NCBI GenBank assembly: GCA_900770345.1
Contig: CAAGKF010000165.1
Span: forward strand, 1 to 64,000
Source: Lachnospiraceae bacterium
Lineage (GTDB): Bacteria; Bacillota; Clostridia; Lachnospirales; Lachnospiraceae
Direction: 5' to 3'
DNA length: 64,000 bases
Both the position numbers and the translations under genes were made by a program. The notes under the pieces were generated by a model. It saw only the letters and a program-made list of their open reading frames with translations. It was not told the origin of the DNA and ran no database searches. Below, piece by piece: positions 34,849-43,261 of this stretch. Position 1 is the stretch's first letter; every line of letters starts with the position of its first letter.

Positions 34849-36222
34849 ATGAAACATAAGATAACGGATGCGGAAAACAGACATAAGCATCTGAAGAAGC
34901 ATATATCTCAGACTCAGTTTATTGCCTATGGCTTTTTTCTGATCATTATAACGGGAACGCTGCTTTTGATGCTGCCGGCTTCCAGCCGTGACGGGCAGGG
35001 GGAGCCCTTTTTAAACTGCCTCTTTACGGCTACCAGCGCTACCTGTGTTACCGGACTGGTAGTAGCGGATACCTGGACTCAGTGGAGCGCCCTGGGACAG
35101 TGTATTCTGCTGGTGATGATCCAGCTGGGAGGTTTGGGTTTTATAACTATAGGAGTTTTCCTGTCCATCATTCTGCGAAGGAAGATCGGACTGAAGGAAC
35201 GGGGGCTGATGCAGGAAAGTGTAAATACGCTGCAGATCGGCGGCATGGTAAAGCTGGCAAAAAGGATCATTATCGGAACGGCTGTTTTTGAAGGCACGGG
35301 GGCAGTGCTTCTGTCCTTTCGGTTTGTGCCCAAGTACGGTTATGCGAAAGGCATGTGGTATGGGCTTTTCCACTCTGTATCAGCTTTTTGCAATGCCGGT
35401 TTTGATCTTATGGGAAACAGAGAGCCCTACAGTTCTCTCTGCGGTTATGTGGGAGACTGGCTGGTGATCGGTGTGATCTCTCTTCTGATCATAATCGGAG
35501 GGATCGGTTTTATCGTATGGGACGATCTGTACAGGAACAGGCTTCATTTCGGACGGTACATGCTGCACACCAAGATCGTTCTTGTTACTACGGCGCTGCT
35601 CCTCGGGGTGGGAATGCTCCTGTTTTATCTGATGGAAAAGGACAATCTGCTGGCAGGCATGAGTCCTTCGGAGCAGTTCTTAGCCAGCATGTTCTGCGCG
35701 GTAACACCCAGGACAGCAGGCTTTAACAGTGTGGATACGGCTGCTCTTACGGACGGCAGCAAGCTTCTGACGGCGGTGCTGATGTTTATCGGCGGAAGTC
35801 CCGGTTCTACTGCGGGTGGAATCAAGACCAGCACTCTGGCGGTCCTTCTTCTGTATGTTCATTCCAATATCTGCCAGACCCACGGGGTGGAGATCTTCGG
35901 CAGAAGGCTGGAGGATGAGTCTATCAGTCAGTCGGCCAGCATCCTGACTATTAATCTTTCTCTGATGCTGGCGGCGTCCATTGTTATTATGGCCATGCAG
36001 AATCTGCCTATGTCAGATATCCTTTTTGAAACCTGTTCCGCCATGGGAACGGCGGGCATGAGTACCGGTGTGACCAGAAGCCTGAATTCCGTTTCCAGGC
36101 TGATCGTCATTCTGCTGATGTACTGCGGGCGTATCGGAAGCCTTTCCTTCGCGCTGGCATTTACGAGGTCAAGCCGGAAACCCTTTATACAGCTTCCGAA
36201 GGAACGGATCACTATCGGATAA
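34849..36222 (+). CDS. TrkH/KtrB-type potassium uptake membrane subunit
   Basis: This 457-residue protein has the four pore-loop repeats of Trk/Ktr channels: TSATCVTGLVV, SAFCNAGFDL, TPRTAGFNSVD and MGTAGMSTGVT, each around a filter Gly, and about ten membrane segments. It takes up K+ (KtrB-like proteins often also need Na+). GGGGGAAAAGC precedes the start. With the TrkA-like subunit that follows, it forms a complete Ktr-type system. Its placement directly after the metal transporter genes suggests one transcript. Confidence 0.93.
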   Translation: MKHKITDAENRHKHLKKHISQTQFIAYGFFLIIITGTLLLMLPASSRDGQGEPFLNCLFTATSATCVTGLVVADTWTQWSALGQCILLVMIQLGGLGFITIGVFLSIILRRKIGLKERGLMQESVNTLQIGGMVKLAKRIIIGTAVFEGTGAVLLSFRFVPKYGYAKGMWYGLFHSVSAFCNAGFDLMGNREPYSSLCGYVGDWLVIGVISLLIIIGGIGFIVWDDLYRNRLHFGRYMLHTKIVLVTTALLLGVGMLLFYLMEKDNLLAGMSPSEQFLASMFCAVTPRTAGFNSVDTAALTDGSKLLTAVLMFIGGSPGSTAGGIKTSTLAVLLLYVHSNICQTHGVEIFGRRLEDESISQSASILTINLSLMLAASIVIMAMQNLPMSDILFETCSAMGTAGMSTGVTRSLNSVSRLIVILLMYCGRIGSLSFALAFTRSSRKPFIQLPKERITIG

Positions 36223-36239
36223 AAGAGAGGAGCGTTTTC

Positions 36240-36899
36240 ATGAAATCAATACTTGTGATCGGCATCGGCCGGTTCGGCCAGCATCTCTGTGAAAATCTGG
36301 CCAAGCATGACAATCAGATCATGGCTGTAGATATACAGGAGGAAAAGCTGGAGCCTGTTCTGCCTTATGTAGTAAGCGCCAAGATCGGGGACTGTACCAA
36401 TGAGGCAGTATTAAAAAGCCTGGGCATTGATAATTTTGATATCTGCTTTGTCTGCATCGGAAATAATTTTCAGAACAGCCTGGAGGTTACCAGCCTGATC
36501 AGTGAAATGGGAGCAAAATATATTGTCAGCAAGGCGAACCGCAACATTCATGCGCGCCTGCTGCTGAAAAACGGCGCCAATGAAGTGGTTTATCCTGACC
36601 GGGATGTGGCGGAGAAGGCAGCTGTGCGCTACAGTGCCAACCACGTCTTTGATTATACGGAACTGGCCGATGGTATTTCTATTTATGAGATCAGCCCTCT
36701 GAAGGCATGGATCGGTAAGAGCATCAAGGATCTGAACATTCGCCGGGTCTACGGCATATCTATCATTGCCATAAAAACCAGGCAGGGTCATATGACTTTT
36801 ATGCCCGGAGCTGACTATGTGATCGAGCCGGATATTCATCTGATGGTGATCGGAAAGCAGGAGGATGCGGAACGGATCATAAAACGCCTGAATGATTAA
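36240..36899 (+). CDS. TrkA/KtrA-type potassium uptake regulatory subunit
   Basis: This 219-residue cytoplasmic protein has an N-terminal RCK nucleotide-binding fold (IGIGRFGQHLCENLA, with Asp in MAVDIQEEK) and a C-terminal TrkA_C domain from about residue 140 (ISPLKAWIGKSIKDLNIR). It gates the membrane subunit in response to nucleotides. AGAGGAG precedes the ATG. Last gene of the run. Confidence 0.94.
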   Translation: MKSILVIGIGRFGQHLCENLAKHDNQIMAVDIQEEKLEPVLPYVVSAKIGDCTNEAVLKSLGIDNFDICFVCIGNNFQNSLEVTSLISEMGAKYIVSKANRNIHARLLLKNGANEVVYPDRDVAEKAAVRYSANHVFDYTELADGISIYEISPLKAWIGKSIKDLNIRRVYGISIIAIKTRQGHMTFMPGADYVIEPDIHLMVIGKQEDAERIIKRLND

Positions 36900-36911
36900 C
36901 AGCTGCGGTTT

Positions 36912-36959
36912 ATACTGCAACTATTAATGGCCGGAATACTGCAACTATTAATGGCCGGA
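36912..36959. repeat. 24-bp tandem duplication upstream of the cobW promoter
   Basis: Two exact 24-base copies (36912-36935 and 36936-36959), each containing GCAACTATTAATGGCCGGAA, lie directly before the -35 element at 36964. Confidence 0.85.
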
Positions 36960-36963
36960 ATGC

Positions 36964-36992
36964 TTGACAAGGGGCGGCGGTTGTGCCACAAT
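36964..36992 (+). promoter_or_regulatory. promoter of the CobW GTPase gene
   Basis: TTGACA and CACAAT are 17 bases apart, with an extended TGC before the -10. Confidence 0.65.
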
Positions 36993-37074
36993 ATTCAATT
37001 GACAGGTTTGTGGGCTTGTGTTTCTGTATGAGAGGAAAGAGCCCGTTGAGTTATGGAAAGAGGTAAAAGAGAAA

Positions 37075-38157
37075 ATGACAAAGATTGACATTATTTCCGG
37101 TTTTCTGGGAGCCGGAAAGACTACATTTATCAAGAAGCTGCTGGAAGAAGCCATCGCCGGAGAACAGGTAGTGCTGATCGAGAATGAGTTTGGTGAGATC
37201 GGTATCGACGGAGGTTTTTTAAAGGATGCGGGCATTGAGATCCGGGAAATGAATTCCGGCTGTATCTGTTGCTCTCTGGTAGGCGATTTCGGAAAATCCC
37301 TGTCAGAGGTGCTGACAAAGTATAAGCCTGAGCGCATCATCATCGAGCCTTCCGGTGTAGGAAAGCTTTCTGATGTTATGAAGGCAGTGATCGATGTTTC
37401 TGCTGATATGGATGTAGAACTGAACAGTGCCGTGACGATCGTGGATGCCGCAAAATGCAGGATGTATATGAAGAATTTCGGTGAGTTTTTCAATAACCAG
37501 ATTGAAAATGCCGGAACGATCGTTCTCAGCCGCACGGATATTACAGATGCCTCCAGGATCCAGAAAGATGTGGAAATGATTCGCGAGAAAAATGCCGGGG
37601 CAGCGATTGTAACGACTCCTCTGGCTCAGCTGAGCGGAAGCCAGCTGCTGGAGATTATCGAGAAGCATGACAATATGCTGGATGAGCTGCTGGAAGAGGT
37701 GAGAGAGAGCCATCACCATGACCATGAGGAGGAGTGCCACGAGCATCATCACCATGACCATGGGGAGGAGTGCCACGAGCATCATCACCATGACCATGAG
37801 GAGGAGTGCCACGAGCATCATCACCACGACCACGACGGTGAGTGCTGCGGCCATGAGCATCACCATCATCATGCCGATGAGGTCTTTACAAGCTGGGGTA
37901 TGGAAACCATTGTTCCTGTAACCTATGATCAGCTGGAGGATGTACTGAAGCGTCTGGCAGGTACAAAAGAGTTCGGCGATGTTCTAAGAGCAAAGGGAAT
38001 GCTTCCTACGGAGAATCCGGGAGAGTGGCTGTATTTTGATCTGGTTCCCGAGCAGTATGAGATCCGTCAGGGCAAGCCGGACTACACAGGCAAAGTCTGC
38101 GTCATCGGCTCCAACCTGAAGGAAGAGGAATTGAACAGCGAGTTCGGAAGAAGCTGA
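37075..38157 (+). CDS. CobW/COG0523 GTPase, probable zinc metallochaperone, with His-rich repeats
   Basis: This 360-residue protein has Walker A GFLGAGKTTF (about 8-17), the CICCSL (CxCC) metal motif near residue 64, EPSGVGKLSDV, and an NKxD-like SRTDITD. Four 12-residue His-rich repeats (HHHDHEEECHEH type, 37711-37870) follow the G domain, then a short CobW C-terminal domain. COG0523 proteins use GTP to deliver metal, often zinc under shortage. The start is placed at ATG 37075 from family alignment; AAAGAGG is 11 bases upstream. A longer GTG start at 37018 is possible. It is followed 47 bases later by a second CobW-like gene. Confidence 0.9.
   Translation: MTKIDIISGFLGAGKTTFIKKLLEEAIAGEQVVLIENEFGEIGIDGGFLKDAGIEIREMNSGCICCSLVGDFGKSLSEVLTKYKPERIIIEPSGVGKLSDVMKAVIDVSADMDVELNSAVTIVDAAKCRMYMKNFGEFFNNQIENAGTIVLSRTDITDASRIQKDVEMIREKNAGAAIVTTPLAQLSGSQLLEIIEKHDNMLDELLEEVRESHHHDHEEECHEHHHHDHGEECHEHHHHDHEEECHEHHHHDHDGECCGHEHHHHHADEVFTSWGMETIVPVTYDQLEDVLKRLAGTKEFGDVLRAKGMLPTENPGEWLYFDLVPEQYEIRQGKPDYTGKVCVIGSNLKEEELNSEFGRS
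37711..37870 (+). repeat. 36-bp tandem repeats encoding the His-rich stretch
   Basis: Three near-identical 36-base units plus a diverged fourth encode HHHDH-xEEC-HEH segments. Exact in-frame repeats of this kind can change copy number without breaking the frame. Confidence 0.8.
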
Positions 38158-38204
38158 AAACAGTGACCAGACAGCAGTTTCGGCGATGAAAAGAGGATAG
38201 TAAA

Positions 38205-39161
38205 ATGGCATATGAAATAGATGACAATATCATGCCTCTGTTTCTGATCAACGGTTTTCTGGAAGCAGGAAAGACCCAGTTTCTGGATTTTACCATGCAG
38301 CAGGATTATTTTCAGGCAGACGGCAAGACCCTTCTTATTGTGTGTGAGGAAGGGGACACGGAGTATGATGAAAAGAAGCTGAAGCGCAGCAGGACGGCAG
38401 CAGTATATGTGGATGATTTTTCCAGGCTGACTCCCCAGTACCTGAGTGAGCTGGCAAAAATGTATCATCCGGAGCGGGTGCTGATGGAGTGGAACGGCAT
38501 GTGGAATCAGGATGAGTTAAAGCTTCCCTTGGACTGGACCATATATCAGCAGATCACCATCATTGACGGTTCTACATTTGAACTGTATGTGCAGAATATG
38601 AAGCCCCTTCTGGGCGCCATGCTTCGGGGGTCCGAGCTGGTTATCATGAACCGCTGCGACGGCATCAGCGATGAAAAGCTGACCGCCTACCGCCGTACCA
38701 TCCGGGCAATGAGCAGAAACAGTGAAATCGTTCTGGAGGATAAGGATGGCGAGATTGAGCAGGCTACCCTGGAGGAGGATCTTCCCTATGATCTGGATGC
38801 CGATGTGATCGAGATCCGGCCGGAGGATTACGGCGTGTGGTACATTGACTGCATGGATCAGCCGGAGCGCTACCGGGACAAGGTGGTGGAGTTTACGGCT
38901 ATGGTCTTAAAGTCCCCCAAGTTCCCCAAGGGTCAGTTTGTGCCCGGCCGCATGGCCATGACCTGCTGCGAGGCGGATATGACCTTTCTGGGCTTTATGT
39001 GCAAATGGAAGGATGCGGAGAGCTATAAGACAAAGCAGTGGGTAAAGGTCCGCGCCAGAGTAGGCGTTGAGTATCAGAAGGACTACCATGGCGAAGGTCC
39101 TGTGCTGTACGCGGAAAATGTGGAGCGGGCGGCAGAAATCAAAGATGTTGTTCAGTTCTGA
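38205..39161 (+). CDS. CobW-like GTPase fused to a TIGR03943/DUF1980-like C-terminal domain
   Basis: This 318-residue protein has an N-terminal P-loop GFLEAGKTQF (about 15-24) and NRCDGI as the NKxD equivalent, but no CxCC motif. Switch elements are altered (MEWNGMWN where EPSG is usual). From about residue 215 a different domain appears (VVEFTAMVLKSPKF, FVPGRMAMTCCEADM), closely resembling the C-terminal domain of YcgQ/TIGR03943 proteins, which partner with YcgR-type permeases. AGAGGATAG precedes the start. The adjacent CobW suggests a shared role in metal handling. The fusion call rests on motif memory and needs a profile search. Confidence 0.7.
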   Translation: MAYEIDDNIMPLFLINGFLEAGKTQFLDFTMQQDYFQADGKTLLIVCEEGDTEYDEKKLKRSRTAAVYVDDFSRLTPQYLSELAKMYHPERVLMEWNGMWNQDELKLPLDWTIYQQITIIDGSTFELYVQNMKPLLGAMLRGSELVIMNRCDGISDEKLTAYRRTIRAMSRNSEIVLEDKDGEIEQATLEEDLPYDLDADVIEIRPEDYGVWYIDCMDQPERYRDKVVEFTAMVLKSPKFPKGQFVPGRMAMTCCEADMTFLGFMCKWKDAESYKTKQWVKVRARVGVEYQKDYHGEGPVLYAENVERAAEIKDVVQF

Positions 39162-39196
39162 TAATATACCAATCTTTTTCATATGCTGTAATAAAG

Positions 39197-40090
39197 GTGA
39201 AAGATAGACGTGATGCAGCTATGGGATTCGGATTGGCGCTGTCGGGCGGCGGCGCAAAAGGAGCCGCCCATGTGGGAGTGTTAAAGGCTCTCTGTGAGGC
39301 CGGATATTATCCGGAGGCTGTGGCCGGCACCAGTGCGGGAAGCATTGCTGCCGGTCTTTATGCCTCCGGTATGGCAGTCAGTGAAATGGAAAAGACCGTA
39401 AGGCTTTTTTCAAAAAAGGGAAGAGAGTATCTGGATCCGGATTACAGCGGCCTGATGGAATTTCTTCCGCAGATACTTGCCGGGAAGCCGGCTGCGCTTG
39501 GCGGGCTGTTTAAGGGAGAGAAGCTTTTAAAGTGTTTTGTGGAGCTGACAGCAGGGAAAAGACTGGATGAGGCGATATGTCTGTTTGCCATTCCTGCCGT
39601 GGATCTGAACAGCGGGGATACTGTTGTGTATACCAATGCAGAAAAAGCAGAGTTTTTGGAGCATGTGCGCTGGCAGTGGGAAGGCTGCCTGGGGCAGGCA
39701 ATGATGGCCAGCTCCAGCGTACCTGCCGTATTCTGTCCGGTGAAGACAGGCGCTTTCCGTTTGGTGGACGGCGGAGTGACGGATAATCTCCCTGTAAATA
39801 TTCTGCGGGCTCTGGGAATAAGACAGATCCTGGCAGTGGATCTGGGGAGTTCCTATGAAAAGCCGGAGGATGACTCACTTATGGAGGTGGTATCCCATTC
39901 CTTTGCTATTATGAGCAGCCGCTTGAAGGAATGCGGTTCTGACGAGGGACATATACTTCTCTCGCCTCCGACGAGGAGCTGCCGCGGTCTGTTTGATTTT
40001 GATGGGATGGAGAAGTGTATGGAGGAAGCCTATTATTATATGAAAAAATGGCTTGAGCTGCGGAAACACGGTCTGCGGATTGTCCATTGA
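39197..40090 (+). CDS. patatin-like phospholipase
   Basis: This 297-residue protein has the patatin catalytic elements: the oxyanion loop SGGGAKGAAH (about 16-25), the nucleophile elbow GTSAGS with Ser near residue 45, and the Asp in VDGGVTDN. It should be a cytoplasmic or membrane-peripheral serine lipase/acyl hydrolase of the RssA/YchK type; the substrate is unknown. The start is uncertain: GTG 39197 is the first, ATG 39221 fits the motif spacing equally well and neither has a strong ribosome site. The promoter of the next gene overlaps its stop codon. Confidence 0.88.
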   Translation: MKDRRDAAMGFGLALSGGGAKGAAHVGVLKALCEAGYYPEAVAGTSAGSIAAGLYASGMAVSEMEKTVRLFSKKGREYLDPDYSGLMEFLPQILAGKPAALGGLFKGEKLLKCFVELTAGKRLDEAICLFAIPAVDLNSGDTVVYTNAEKAEFLEHVRWQWEGCLGQAMMASSSVPAVFCPVKTGAFRLVDGGVTDNLPVNILRALGIRQILAVDLGSSYEKPEDDSLMEVVSHSFAIMSSRLKECGSDEGHILLSPPTRSCRGLFDFDGMEKCMEEAYYYMKKWLELRKHGLRIVH

Positions 40091-40115
40091 CAGTCCTCCA
40101 ATTATCTGTTATAGT
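40087..40115 (+). promoter_or_regulatory. promoter of the DEAD-box helicase
   Basis: TTGACA (-35) and TATAGT (-10) spaced by 17 bases; the -35 overlaps the stop codon of the patatin-like gene. Transcription should begin near 40122. Confidence 0.8.
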
Positions 40116-40129
40116 TATCTACTGTACGA

Positions 40130-40220
40130 AACGAGAGGATGAAAGGCCCGAGACGTGCCTGAAACCCTCTCGTTTTCTTTTTACAGCACCCCAGGGTCCT
40201 GCGGTGCAGAACCGGGACCC
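40130..40220 (+). promoter_or_regulatory. structured leader with attenuator-like terminator before the DEAD-box helicase
   Basis: A stem AACGAGAGG/CCTCTCGTT (40130-40138 with 40166-40174), containing an inner AGGC/GCCT pair, is followed by TTCTTTTT. It begins only about 8 bases after the predicted transcription start. A second stem GGGTCC/GGACCC (40194-40220) is followed by TTTG. The leader is about 135 bases long. The first hairpin could instead serve only to end the patatin transcript; its position after a consensus promoter favours attenuation of the helicase gene. Confidence 0.6.
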
Positions 40221-40257
40221 TTTGTCTACTGAGAGAAAGAAAGGATATTCGGAATAT

Positions 40258-41967
40258 ATGGATACATTGAAATTTGAAGAGTTGCAGTTAGATGACAGAA
40301 TCCTCCGCGCTATTACGGAGATGGGCTTTGAGGAGGCTTCACCGATCCAGACTCAGGCGATCCCTGTGGTGATGGAAGGCAGAGATATCATCGGACAGGC
40401 TCAGACAGGTACAGGCAAAACGGCGGCCTTTGGTCTGCCCATTCTGCAGAAGGTAGATCCGAAAGTAAAGAAGCTGCAGGCTGTGATACTGCTCCCTACC
40501 AGAGAGCTGGCGATCCAGGTGGCAGAGGAGCTGCGTCGTTTTGCGAAATTCATGCACGGAATCAAAGTGCTTCCTATTTACGGAGGGCAGGACATTGTAA
40601 AGCAGATTCGTTCCTTAAAGGACGGCACTCAGATCGTGGTGGGAACGCCGGGCCGTGTGATGGATCATATGCGCCGTCGGACCGTGAAGATGGAAAATGT
40701 CCATACCGTAGTGCTGGATGAGGCAGACGAGATGCTGAATATGGGCTTCCTGGAAGATATGGAAACGATCTTAAGCCAGCTGCCTGAGGAACGTCAGACT
40801 CTGATGTTTTCCGCTACCATGCCTCAGGCCATTATGGAGATTGCCAGAAAGTTTCAGAAGGATCCGGTGACGGTGCGCGTGGTGAAGAAGGAGCTGACCG
40901 TTCCGAAGGTGACTCAGTATTATTACGAGGTAAAGCCGAAAAATAAGGTGGAGGTTATGTGCCGCCTTCTGGATATGTATTCCCCAAAGCTTTCCATCAT
41001 TTTCTGCAATACCAAGAAGCAGGTGGATGAGCTGGTACAGGCTCTGCAGGGAAGGGGTTATTTTGCGGAGGGCCTTCACGGCGATTTAAAGCAGATGCAG
41101 CGCGATCGGGTTATGGACAGCTTCCGCAATGGCCGTACCGATATTTTGGTAGCTACGGATGTGGCGGCCAGAGGAATTGACGTGGGGGATGTGGAGGCAG
41201 TATTCAACTACGATATCCCCCAGGATGACGAGTATTATGTTCACAGGATCGGACGTACCGGAAGAGCAGGAAGAGAAGGAAAAGCCTTCAGTCTGGTGGT
41301 GGGCCGTGAGGTGTACAAGCTTCGCGACATTCAGCGCTACTGCCGGACCAAGATCATTCCTCAGGCAATCCCGTCATTGAATGATATTACGGAGATCAAG
41401 GCAGAGAAAGTGCTGGAGCGTGTGGAAGAGGTACTGAATGACACAGATCTGAGCAAAATGGTTTCTATCCTTGAAAAGAAGCTGATCGAGGAGGATTATA
41501 CTTCTCTGGATCTGGCAGCAGCCCTTCTGAAAATGAATATGGGCGAAGACAATGAGGATATTATTGACAGCTTTGAGCCGGCCCGTTCTCTGGACGAGCT
41601 GGACAGCTTCGGGCGCGGCGCAAGAGGCAGAAACCGTGACCGCGGCGGATACGGCAGAGGAAGCCGCAGAGGCAGTGTAGAGCGAGCAGCAGTGGATTAT
41701 GTGCTGTCAGGCGGAGAAGAGCGGATGGCAAGGCTGTTCATCAATATCGGCAAGGATCAGCGGGTGACTCCCGGCGATATCCTGGGGGCTGTTGCGGGAG
41801 AGTCCGGAATCCCGGGGCGGCTGGTAGGAAGCATTGATATGTATGACGGATATACATTTGTGGAAGTTCCCGGAGAATATGCAGATGTTGTGCTGAAGGC
41901 CATGAGTCATGCCAGGATCAAAGGGAAAAATGTGCACATGGAGAAGGCGAACGGACGGAGATCATGA
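40258..41967 (+). CDS. DEAD-box ATP-dependent RNA helicase (CshA/DeaD-type)
   Basis: This 569-residue helicase has motif Q (SPIQTQAIP), I (AQTGTGKT), Ia (PTRELA), II (DEAD), III (SAT), V (VATDVAARGID) and VI (HRIGRTGRAGR). A linker with Arg/Gly (GRGARGRNRDRGGYGRGSRRG) precedes a C-terminal DbpA-type RNA-binding domain (ARLFINIGKDQRV to the end). Such enzymes unwind RNA in ribosome assembly and cold response. The start at 40258 matches the family N-terminus; AAAGGA is 13 bases upstream. Earlier in-frame codons lie in the structured leader. Confidence 0.93.
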   Translation: MDTLKFEELQLDDRILRAITEMGFEEASPIQTQAIPVVMEGRDIIGQAQTGTGKTAAFGLPILQKVDPKVKKLQAVILLPTRELAIQVAEELRRFAKFMHGIKVLPIYGGQDIVKQIRSLKDGTQIVVGTPGRVMDHMRRRTVKMENVHTVVLDEADEMLNMGFLEDMETILSQLPEERQTLMFSATMPQAIMEIARKFQKDPVTVRVVKKELTVPKVTQYYYEVKPKNKVEVMCRLLDMYSPKLSIIFCNTKKQVDELVQALQGRGYFAEGLHGDLKQMQRDRVMDSFRNGRTDILVATDVAARGIDVGDVEAVFNYDIPQDDEYYVHRIGRTGRAGREGKAFSLVVGREVYKLRDIQRYCRTKIIPQAIPSLNDITEIKAEKVLERVEEVLNDTDLSKMVSILEKKLIEEDYTSLDLAAALLKMNMGEDNEDIIDSFEPARSLDELDSFGRGARGRNRDRGGYGRGSRRGSVERAAVDYVLSGGEERMARLFINIGKDQRVTPGDILGAVAGESGIPGRLVGSIDMYDGYTFVEVPGEYADVVLKAMSHARIKGKNVHMEKANGRRS

Positions 41968-42026
41968 ATTCCGTTGCGGACAGAATGAAAGACAGGAGGA
42001 AGGCTGAATTTCGGAGTGAATCAGCT

Positions 42027-42057
42027 GAAAAGGGGCTGCAGCGTGCAGCCCCTTTTC
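42027..42057. terminator. bidirectional terminator between helicase and DUF362 genes
   Basis: A perfect 14-bp stem GAAAAGGGGCTGCA/TGCAGCCCCTTTTC with a GCG loop lies between convergent genes; A and T runs at its base serve both directions. Confidence 0.9.
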
Positions 42058-42066
42058 GATTCTATC

Positions 42067-43170
42067 TTACTGTTTTTCCCAGTTTTCCTCCAGAAATTCC
42101 ACTATATCCGCAGCCTTGGGCGGGCAGCCTTTCAGGCTTTTGGAAAAGCAGGAGGTACAATGGCCAACGCCGATGAGGCCTTCCTGGCCCTTATAGCCCT
42201 GGCCGATAGCCACGGGAGGCAGGCCCTTTTTCAGGAATCCGGCATCATTCAGGCGGTCAAGAGCATAGATAAGGGAGCCGTAGCAGGCGCTGCAGGCATC
42301 CTTGGGGGCCGCATGGACAGCCAGATTCTGCACTCTGCGTGTCATGCGGAATTTGCCGCCTGCTTCAGCAGGCTGGTTCAGGTAGATCAGATTGGCATGG
42401 GCTGTATCGGTGCTGCCGATTCCCAGCTTTTCTGCCATGGTAATATAAGGCACATCCTTTACGGAGTAGCCCATGCAGTCACAGACAAAGGCATCACAGA
42501 GCACGGGATCCTTAAAGCCCAGGATCCGGTTCATTACAACGGGATTGCCGCCTTCCTCAAAATCCAGATCGCCGCAGATGTTGTCTGCCAGGATGAAATC
42601 ATTTCTGGCGATTGTATTCAGGTGGGCGATGGGCTTATGCAATCCAAGAGTATGGAAGCGGCGCTTCTCGGAGTTGGGAATCGTGCCCTTATTGTTTTTT
42701 AAAGCGCAGGTGACGGTAGTCTGACAGTGCCCCTTTAAAACCGGAAGATTGATCATATAATCAACAGCAGCAGCCTGGTCGCAAAGCTTGATCTTCATGC
42801 CTTTGGCGTCATACTCCTTCCAGGTATCCTTCTGCAGATCCACAAAGGGAACCTGATAACGCTCACAGACTCTGTCATAGCCTGCCGCGCGGAACGCTTC
42901 CCCGGTACGGTCTCCTACCCAAGAGCCTTCCATAATAGAGATATTTTTAAAACCATGCTCCTGAAGATATTCCACCGTTCCCGCCAGAAGCTCACTGTGA
43001 GTGGTAGCTCCGCTGGAAGGAGCCTTCGCCGTCACCAGATTGGGCTTAAGGGCGATCTTCTTATTCATATCCCCGATATCAGAAGCCAGATCAGCCGCCT
43101 CCAGCACCCTTTTGGTCATTGCCTTATAATCAGTTCCGTGTATAAGGATAATATCATTTTTATTCATCAT
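42067..43170 (-). CDS. DUF362 family protein
   Basis: This 367-residue protein matches DUF362 proteins, which are often linked to iron-sulfur proteins. Seen are KPNLVTAKAPSSGATTH near residue 42, MEGSWVGD, NLPVLKGHCQTTVTCALKNNKGTI, and two CxxC pairs toward the C-terminus (CSACYG and CTSCFS) plus GCPP, which could bind a cluster or zinc. No ferredoxin CxxCxxC repeat is present. Function is not established. The start is ATG 43170 or 43167, behind AAAGGAG; an in-frame TTG at 43173 is too close to it. It is divergent from ybaK across a large palindrome. Confidence 0.85.
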   Translation of the reverse strand: MMNKNDIILIHGTDYKAMTKRVLEAADLASDIGDMNKKIALKPNLVTAKAPSSGATTHSELLAGTVEYLQEHGFKNISIMEGSWVGDRTGEAFRAAGYDRVCERYQVPFVDLQKDTWKEYDAKGMKIKLCDQAAAVDYMINLPVLKGHCQTTVTCALKNNKGTIPNSEKRRFHTLGLHKPIAHLNTIARNDFILADNICGDLDFEEGGNPVVMNRILGFKDPVLCDAFVCDCMGYSVKDVPYITMAEKLGIGSTDTAHANLIYLNQPAEAGGKFRMTRRVQNLAVHAAPKDACSACYGSLIYALDRLNDAGFLKKGLPPVAIGQGYKGQEGLIGVGHCTSCFSKSLKGCPPKAADIVEFLEENWEKQ

Positions 43171-43215
43171 CAATATCTCCTTTGCTTTTTGAACTTTGTA
43201 TTTTCTGATATCTGT

Positions 43216-43244
43216 ATCATACCATTATAAATAAAATTTGTGAA
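43216..43244 (-). promoter_or_regulatory. promoter of the DUF362 gene
   Basis: On the minus strand, TTCACA and TATGAT are spaced by 17 bases. Confidence 0.6.
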
Positions 43245-43261
43245 CACGGAATTTCTTCGCC

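Noticed and set aside
37711..37870. Tandem repeats as a CRISPR array
   Set aside because: The units are contiguous without spacers, in frame, and encode His-rich peptide.
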